From positions 1,025,001 to 1,089,000 of the forward strand of contig CAUEEP010000910.1 in the NCBI GenBank assembly GCA_958450365.1: a stretch of DNA of 64,000 bases, written 5' to 3'. Below, one piece after another: positions 12,701 through 21,497 of the stretch. How positions within the stretch are numbered: position 1 is the first letter of the stretch; every line of letters begins with the position of its first letter. The notes beneath the pieces were generated by a model, which did not search any database, was not told the DNA's origin, and was given only the letters and a program-made list of their open reading frames with translations. A program made the position numbers and the translations under genes. The stretch comes from Mesorhabditis belari (Eukaryota > Nematoda > Chromadorea > Rhabditida > Rhabditidae).

Positions 12701-15700
12701 TGTTTTAAAATATTAATATAAATTTCTGAAGATAAAAGAACTGTAGATATAAGCATGCTTTAGCTTTTTCTCTGAACCTTTTTAACTCGAAAAGCAAGAG
12801 CAGGTCGCCAGGGCATGTGGACTTCGGTGCATTTCAACCCCCTTTTAGGACTTAAAACTGTATTTTCATAACAAACAATTGCAAAGGTAATCTAGCTGAG
12901 ATTTTCCACTTTCGAATACTATATAACACGTGGTACTTGTCATGGAAAGTTTTTTTGAAAAAGCTGTTCTCCTAAAAAGTTACCTGTAATACTGGACCAT
13001 CCTGTATTATGAATAAAGCATATCACTTTATCGAATAAATAAAATGCCCCAGAACTTCTAGGAACTAAATAAAATGCTCCAGGACTTCTATGAGCTAAAT
13101 AAAATGCCCCAGAACTTCTATGAACTATATAAAATGCCCCAGAACTTCTATGAGCTAAATAAAATGCCCCTGAACTTCTATGAGCTAAATAAAATGCCCC
13201 AGAACTTCTATGAGCTAAATAAAATGCCCCTGAACTTCTATGAGCTATATAAAATGCCCCAGAACTTTCCAATTTCCAGGAAGAAACTTGCCCCGAGCGT
13301 TGCCCCGAAGAGACTCGTCCGGTTTGCGACGAGAAAATGATTGAGCACAAGAATCTTTGCGCGTTTCAGGTAAACAAGAACTAAAGACATTTGACAAGAA
13401 CAAGACTCAATACATTTCTAAACGTAAAGTACTGATTTAATATAAATAATGGTCATTATGACTCTCTGTTCAACAAAACTGATTTCCTGGGTTTTCTGGA
13501 GGATTGTCCGCGAAAGAGTCCGAATCAGAACGTTTGTGACTCTTTCCTGACGAGTTTTAAATAGAAATTCGATTACGTTATGCTCGGGATCGGGCAAAGA
13601 GTCAAGTTTTTACTCAAAATGTGCCCAAATGTACCTAAAAATTCCATTTCAGATGAAAAACTGTGTCGAACGGAAAGCGGGCGGAAAAGCCGCGCATCTC
13701 GTCAGTTTATCGCCGTGTCCAAACGAGAAAAACGGTAAAAATCATCGAATTTGCGAAAAAATATATAAAATTTTAATCATTAACTTTTAGAAATCTAAAA
13801 TTTTACATTCTATAACCTTTTTTTACTTTACAGAATCGAATACCAAAGAGAACAAATGCTTTGAAACAAAATGCTCAAATGAATCTCAACCAATTTGTGA
13901 TTCGCAAGGGAATCAACACTTGTAAGTACAAGAAAAACGATACTTGTTAAGAGATAAAAACGATTTAGAGACAAAAACCAACAGTATTTAGAGATAAAAG
14001 CTTATTTTCCAGAAATTTGTGTCTCTTTGAACGAGAGAAATGCAAAGCTGAGCTGAAAGGGATCAGATTGAAGATCGAGGTAAGTTTAAGGCTTACTGTA
14101 CTCAAGACTTACTGTACTCAAGACTTACTCTACTCAAGACTTACTGTACTCAAGACTTACTCTACTCAAGACTTACTCTACTCAAGACTTACTGTACTCA
14201 AGACTTGCTGTACTCAAGACTTACTGTGCTCAAGGCTTACTCTACTCAAGACTTACTGTACTCAAGGCTTACTGTACTCAAGACTTACTGTACTCAAGAC
14301 TTACTGTGCTCAAGGCTTGTTGTACTCAAGACTTACTGCACTCAAGACTTACTGTGCTCAAGGCTTGTTGTACTCAAGACTTACTGCACTCAAGGCTTGC
14401 TGTACTTTGTGCTCAAATCTGAAGCATTCTCATGCATTCTCAAGCATTCTCATGCAATAAACTTATCATTTTACAATTAAAAGCTAGTCCCCAAAAGGAT
14501 TATTGGCAAGTGTTTGCATTTTAGAACTTAAAGATTTAATCACGTTAAAGAAGAACTGTACTTGAGGATCTTAAGGATTCAGCTTCATCTCTAACTGTAC
14601 TTGATCTTAAAGACGTGAATCTTAAAGATAACCTTTGAATTTCGTCAAGTTTATCGTATCGTACTATGAATTTTACCACTACCCTAAACCGTATCGCATT
14701 TGTATGTAAGTCAACAAAATCTCAGGCAAATTGCAAATATTCTGGCAAAATGCAGGGATAAGAACTCCAAGATTAGTCTAAATATGCTCAAAAGTTTGAT
14801 ATCAAACAAAAAAAATACTTTAGCGTTTCGACAAATGTGAAAAGTGCAAATCCGACTGTTTTGGAGTTGACGTTGACGCAAAATCGCCAATCTGTGCCAA
14901 TGATTACGTCACTTATGACAGCGATTGTCATTTTCAAAAGGCCAAGTGTATGAATGACAGTCTAGCGGTGCTTTTTAAAGGTTTGTTATTTGATTTGTTT
15001 GATTTGTTTAGCTAATTTGTTTAGCTAATTTGTCGTTTATCTAATTTTAGGTAGTTGCTCTTTATGCTTTCACGAGGAATGTCCTTTGCTTGGCAATGAT
15101 GCTCCCGATGGGTCGCTTGTCTGCGATCAAAATGGACAAACACGGTAGATTCGATAATTGAAACAAGTTTTCAGAAATTTAACAATATTTTAAGTGGTGA
15201 ATAACAGTAGCAGTCTTCATGTTATTGTAGTCTTTGGCTACGGTAGCTCTATTGCAAGTCAAGGGCTAGATAGCTCTATTACAGGTCAAGGATTACGGTA
15301 GCTCTATTACAAGACGAGGATTAGATAGCTCTAATACAAGTCAAGGAATAGATAGCTCTATTACAGGTCAAGGATTAGATAGCTCTATTACAGGCCAAGG
15401 ATTACAGTAGCTCTATTACAAGACAAGGATTAGATAGCTCCATTACAGGCCGAGACTTAGATAGCTCTATTACAAGACAAGGATTAGATAGCTCTATTAC
15501 AAGTCAAGGATTAGATAGCTCTATTACAGGTCAAGGATTACGGTAGCTCTATTACAAGACAAGGATTACAGTAGCTCTATTACAAGACAAGGATTAGATA
15601 GCTCTATGACCGGCATTCCTTTTTACTTTTTAGAACATGTCCTAAAATCAGCCAAAAGACCAGGAACCCTTTCTTTTCCATTTTCTAAAACCATTCCTGA

Positions 15701-18700
15701 TCAATTCTGAAACCAAACCTTGATCAGATCTCGCTGCGAGTTCAACGCTCTCCACTGTGTACTTACGCAGAATTTCGGCTACAATTTGAGTGTGCTTCAT
15801 GTGAGAATCTTAGAAAAAACCTTTCATTTTACATTTTATTGCTTTAGGAAGGCCGTTGTTGTGCTTCATTGGATAACTGTGCCACAGCTCCCTCAAATCC
15901 TTTGTGTGCCTCGGATGGACTCACTTATTCGAACATTTGTCTCTTCGAGATTGCCCGGTGTCAGAAAATGAAGAAAATGGTGGGTTTTTGATGATTCGTT
16001 AACTTGTCGTAACTTGTCAATGAACAAAATCTATAAGACTTTTAGGGAATCGAGCTTTTAATGATCAATGAGGGAGCTTGTGCAAATACGACCAAAAAGG
16101 TTACACCAAGAGCCTCCGATTCATCAGAACAACAAGGAAATGACAGTAAGAATCACTTAATATCTTCCAAACTATTCAGAAGTAGTGTGAATCTTTTTAT
16201 GGCATTACCTAGCTACGGTATTCCTAATCATTTCTCAATTTTATCATACCTTTTGAGGGTTATTGGAGATTTGATTAGCTTCCGACCCTTTTGCCATTGG
16301 CATTCTAACTTTAAGCTCAAAGATCTTGGTGTTGAGCTGTTCAAATTGAATAGTTTTCATACCAATCGACAGAGAAAGACTCTAATGATACCAAGAAGAT
16401 GTAAATTGGACAGCCTGACACCAAGAAATTTGAGCTCAAACCTAGAATGCCAATGGTAAAAAGGGCGATAGCCGCATCAAGTGTCCGATAACCTTTTTTC
16501 AAAGCCAACTCAACTCACAAATCCTTGTTTGACTCCAAAATTGAATACATTGTCCCAACACCAAGAAATTTGAGTTCAAAGTTAGATTGCCAATGGCAAA
16601 GGGGCGGGGCGCGCATCAAATGTCCAGAATGCTCGATTAACTCAAGCTTTGGGCACCGTACTTTCCTTAAAGATGTTTTATAAAAAAAAATACCGACTGG
16701 GGCTACCAGTGGTGAATTTATCGCATACACGAAATATATCAATCACAATACAACGACACGCACAATACTAGGCTATATCTTAACTTAACCCACGTCATGA
16801 CAGACGGCTCCCTAACCCTAAGCTCAATGGGGAACTAAATAGCTTTTTTGGTGGTGAAGGGAAGATGACGATGAAGGAGTGGCTTGTCACTTTAAAGAAC
16901 TGGGGCCACAACCACCAGACTGCCCTCCAGAAAACCTCTCAACCCGAAGGGAAAGGAAATCCGAAGGGGGTGACCATGTCGCATGTGGGGTTCGAACCCT
17001 CGACCTTCCGATTAAGATAAAAGACACTTAACCAGTCAGCCACACGTGCTCCTATTTATATTTATATCAAAAACTATTTAGTCAATCAATTCCCCACTCC
17101 ACAACCGATGAGCGAAAGTTGTGATTTCGCGGAGAAATGCGGCCACGAGTATTCGCCGATTTGTGGCTCTGACAATAAAATCTACACAAATGCGTGTGAA
17201 TTGAAAGAAGCAAAATGTTTAAAAGAGTAAGGTTAGGGCTTGGGCAAACTATAGGAAATTTTCAGCTCATCATTGACTGTACAATACGTCGGAGAGTGCT
17301 GTCAAGAGGATTGTCCCGTCAATTGGAGTCCCGTTTGTGATAGCGATCGGAAAAGTCATCAGGTATCGGAAAAAATCAAGTTTTAGCTATCCAATACTAA
17401 TCACAAAGCTTTCTAGAACTTGTGCTTCTTTGGCTTGGCTCGTTGTCTAGAGGAGAGAAAATTCGGCCGAAATCTGACAATCTCGAAGTTCGATCTTTGC
17501 GAAAACGAGATTCCATGCAAAGAGTGCACAAAAGTTTATGAACCAATTTGCGCGAATAATGGTTTGTTTCGATGAAAACTCGCAAAAAGTGATTTCTAGA
17601 AGAGACATTTGTGAATGAATGTGAATTGGAACGATACAATTGCTTGATTGAGAGGAGAATCACGAGTGGGCAAAGGGTGCACAAAGGGTATAGTGGTGAG
17701 TTAGTTTTGATTTGTTTCGATTTCGAAGTAGATACAATTATTGGGTTAGTGCATTGAAAACTCCGGGACTTTGAACTAAAATTTATTCAACAGAAAACCA
17801 TGAATTCATTTCGAATAATTTCCATTATTATTGATTATATTAGTGCTAAATTGGTACAAGTGGCACACACTATTCTATTAAAAATCAGTTGGAATCAGTC
17901 GCTGCTCCTTGGGATAGAACAAAGCCAGTCTTGTTGTATTCTTGACCAATAATCTACTATAGTTGTTAGGTCCGATCTAGGAATCCGTTCAATCTAGACT
18001 GATTCTAGATCGGATGTCCGATCTAGAATCGTCTGGATCGGATGTCTAGAGTGAAGTGAGGTCCAACGTCTGATTTAGAATCAAGCCGATCACTCTAAAT
18101 CTTACTCTGAATCGGATGCCTGTCTTAGAGTGATCGGCTTGATTCTAGATCGGACGTTGGACCTTAATTCACTCTAAATCGAACGTCCGATCTATTGGGT
18201 TGGTGCATTAAAAACTGCGGGACTTTGAACTAAAATTTATTCAACATAAAACCATGAATTCATTCCAAATATTCCATTACTATAATTCCATTCTTATTGA
18301 CGACTTCTGCCCATTTTACAGGCAATTTGCGGATTCCTCTTTCGTAGTAGGATTTTGGTTTGTGTGTGAGACAAGTGTGAGACTCAAAAATGGAGGGCTG
18401 GAGATGTCCGATAGAGAGTTTGAGCACTTTCTTCAAAAGAAACCCATTTTGGTGTCAATAGAAAAGTTGTAGAGAATCAAAAATGAGGCTTATAGCCAAA
18501 TTTCCAAAAAGATACACTTAGTAGTGCAGCTTAAAATGCAAGTTTTGTGAAAATTTGGCATTTCTTTCTTAAATTTGGCATTTCTTGAAAACCAGTTTAT
18601 GAATCGTTCTGAAAATTTGGCTATAAGCCTAATTTTTGATTCTCTACAACTTTTCCATTGACACCAAAATGGGTTTCTTTTGAAGAAAGTGCTCAAACTG

Positions 18701-21433
18701 TCACATATGACAATAGCCCTCAGTTTTCAATTCACCAACCCAATGGTTTTGAATCTACTTTCAATCGACTTCCTAAGTCTAAGCTTCACTAGCCTATCAA
18801 TCTCAGCAAAATCCCAGCAAATTGCGATTCTTCGAAAGTCTTTTTGGTGATCCAAAATGGTTTTAGATCGATTTTCGACAATGTTATTATCTACAGAGTG
18901 ATCCAAAAGTTCCCCGTACAATTTTTGACTAAAAGTTGATTTTAAAAACGACTGAGCAAAGCTTTTATATTGATATATGACTTGATTGAAAGCTTGATAT
19001 ATGACTTTTATATGATTGACCCTTTGAGCCGCGCACAAACACTCGACGACACGCTGCCGAAATTAGACAACTTCCAATGTTTATACAGATTCTTGAAATT
19101 AAACAATTTACACAAATTTTAAGCTTTAAATCTTTTTGCTAATTAAAATAAACTAAACTTGATATTGGAAACCTTTTCTGGGGCTTTTTGGCTGATCTTT
19201 TTCGATGAAAACATAAAAATCTGCTAACTTTGATACGAGGGAATATCTATCCAAATAAATGTTAGTTTAAACGCTTTTAAAATGATTTTCTAACATTTTT
19301 ATCGTAGTTTATATATTTATAAACATTAAAAGTTTATAAATTTTTGTTTGGAATTAGTCTAAACATTACGAATGACTAAAGAAATTGAAAAGAATTTTGA
19401 AAAGGAATCGATCCGACAACAGTGCGATTTTTACAAGACAATGCCCGTCCGCACGTTGCCAAGATTACGCAAGAGAAGATTGAGCAATTGGGCTGGGAAC
19501 TTCTAGTTCATCCGCCTTATAGTCCAGATATTGCCCCGTCTGACTACCATTTCTTTCGAAGTATGCGGCATTCACTCGATAGCCACAAGTTCCAGAACAT
19601 TGACGACATCAAAAAAATGGGTCTCTGCTTTCTTTCAATCATTTTGATAGCCCTGTCGACCACTTTCGGCTCAAAGGGCCAAAATATAAAAAAGCTATGA
19701 TAAGCTATGAGCTCCTTATTAGTGTTTAGTCTAATTTTATTAAGGTTTTCATTTCAAAAAAAAGTTGGCCTGAATAGGAAAGCTAATCAGGAGCTCAGTC
19801 ATTTTAAAATCAAGTTTTAATAAAAAGTTGTAGGGGAAATTTTGAATCACCCTCTAGCTCATCTTTTGAACTTTTAACAACTAAAGCACTAGACCACGTG
19901 CATTTCATAGTCTACTTCTAAACTTTTCCTAAATCAATTCGGCTCTAAAGCTTTCCCAGATCACCGGAATCCCAAACAGGTGAATTTCCAGGTGAATGCT
20001 GTTCAACAAAACCTTGCCCTCTCACCTATGATCCCCTTTGTGATTCCCACGGCCGAACACATCCAAATCAATGCGCTTTTCAGCAACATCAATGCAAATT
20101 GAGAAAAACGGAGAATGAAACCATTGAAATCGCATATAAAGTGAAGATTTCATAGAAGTTTCTTCCTAAAATGCCTTCAGGGTCAATGCTGTGGTCAACC
20201 TTGCGAAGAAACGGTTCATCCAGTTTGCGATGGAACCAAGACACACTCGAATATGTGCAAGTTTAGGTAGAAGCTTATATCGAACTTGGTTTTATCTAAG
20301 CAATAGGAAGAATCTTATATTTAAAAGGTTTATCCAGCAAAGGTTTACCCAGCTAGGGTTAGGATTACAAGAGTCAGCAAGTTCAAAGTCAGCAAGTTCA
20401 AAGCAAGTCAGCAAGTTACTTTTTAGATTTGGATTTGAATTTTCCCATGTTTATAGGACAATTCTTTAATGTTTAAATACCAGTTTAGAATGGAAATTTT
20501 ACTAAATCTAAAGATTAATCTTTCTTCTAAACATCATGCATCAAATATGATCAAAATGCTGATTTCAGAGTGGCTCAATGTGAGGCGGAACGAGTGGGTG
20601 AAGTCCTCTTGTTGGCGTATGCGGGAGAGTGTTGTACAATGGGACAAGTGAGGCAATTTCCGAAATAATAGGTTGATGCATAAGTGTTTTTGTTCCTTTT
20701 CGTCTGCCGTTTCAAGCCAACAAATGCACGAATTAAACTACGGTTGATTTCATTAGAAAAAGCAATTATTTTTCTGCAAAATAACATTAAAACGGGTTTA
20801 AAAATATTGAATGCCTGGATTTTCTTGAGAGTATGAAGTCGGGTAGTCAAAAAGGGCTAACTCGATGATGCGGTTTAGACACCTTAGCTAAAGAAAACCT
20901 ATCTTCGTGTCAATAGATAAAAGATAGAGAAAAAAAACGTTTGATATTTCGCCAAAATTTCAGAGAAATTCATTCAGCCAATTTTTCCGTAGAGTTTTTT
21001 ATAGATTTTTACGAAAAAGGCGTTTTTCACTCTCGAATTTGCTTGAAAGTGAACCGAAATTCATTTAAAAAGATGCAAATTGAACAAAAAAACACTTTTT
21101 TTATAGAGCAAACTATAGATTAATTCGTGAATTTGTTACTTTTTAACAGAAGTACGAAAAAAACGAAAAGACTTATGCATCAACCTAATACTACTAACCA
21201 GCCGGAAAACGCAGTTATTTTCCGTAGTACCTAATATCTAGGATTTTCTTTGAAATATAAAATTTTCGGAAAAGTTTAAGAACTTCTTGCAGTCATTGCT
21301 ATTTTGCTAGGTAGGTAGGACTTTGAATCTTTTTTTTTTTTTTTCTTTGGGTTTTTTTTAAAAAAGGGGGGGGGGGCTTTTTTTTTTTTGGGGGGGGGTT
21401 GTTTTTTTTTTTTTAAATAAGGGGGGGTTTAAA

Positions 21434-21497
<64 letters not shown>

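Larger units (their letters stand above)
10645..16145 (+). other. Multi-Kazal gene, exon segment 2: Kazal 4-10
   Basis: Exons: 10645-10833, 10987-11067, 12076-12198, 13280-13369, 13653-13734, 13834-13921, 14013-14079, 14824-14980, 15051-15144, 15728-15800, 15848-15979, 16046-16145. Phases agree at every junction. Domain cores visible: H-P-V-C-D-H-Q-G-R-T-H (10645 exon), T-P-V-C-D-N-R-N-Q joined to T-H-P-S-L-C, R-P-V-C-D-E-K-M (13280), Q-P-I-C-D-S-Q-G-N-Q-H (13834), S-P-I-C-A-N-D-Y-V-T-Y (14824), L-V-C-D-Q-N-G-Q-T (15051), and N-P-L-C-A-S-D-G-L-T-Y (15848). Intron positions inside the domains differ from one domain to the next. The introns carry minisatellites and foldback elements listed separately. 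Confidence 0.87.

Noticed and set aside
12940..13350. Long frames on both strands (S-S-G-A-F-Y-L-A-H-R and M-P-Q-N-F-Y-E-L-N-K repeats)
   Set aside because: They come from a 30-bp minisatellite; real splice-compatible exon sequence starts only at 13280.
14017..14480. 147-codon frame with repeated L-L-Y-S-R-L-T-V-L-K-T-Y
   Set aside because: Only 14017-14079 is exon; the remainder is a 15-bp minisatellite after a good donor.
18727..19038. 103-codon minus-strand frame
   Set aside because: Starts and ends in intronic repeat DNA, no recognised motif, no splice context.
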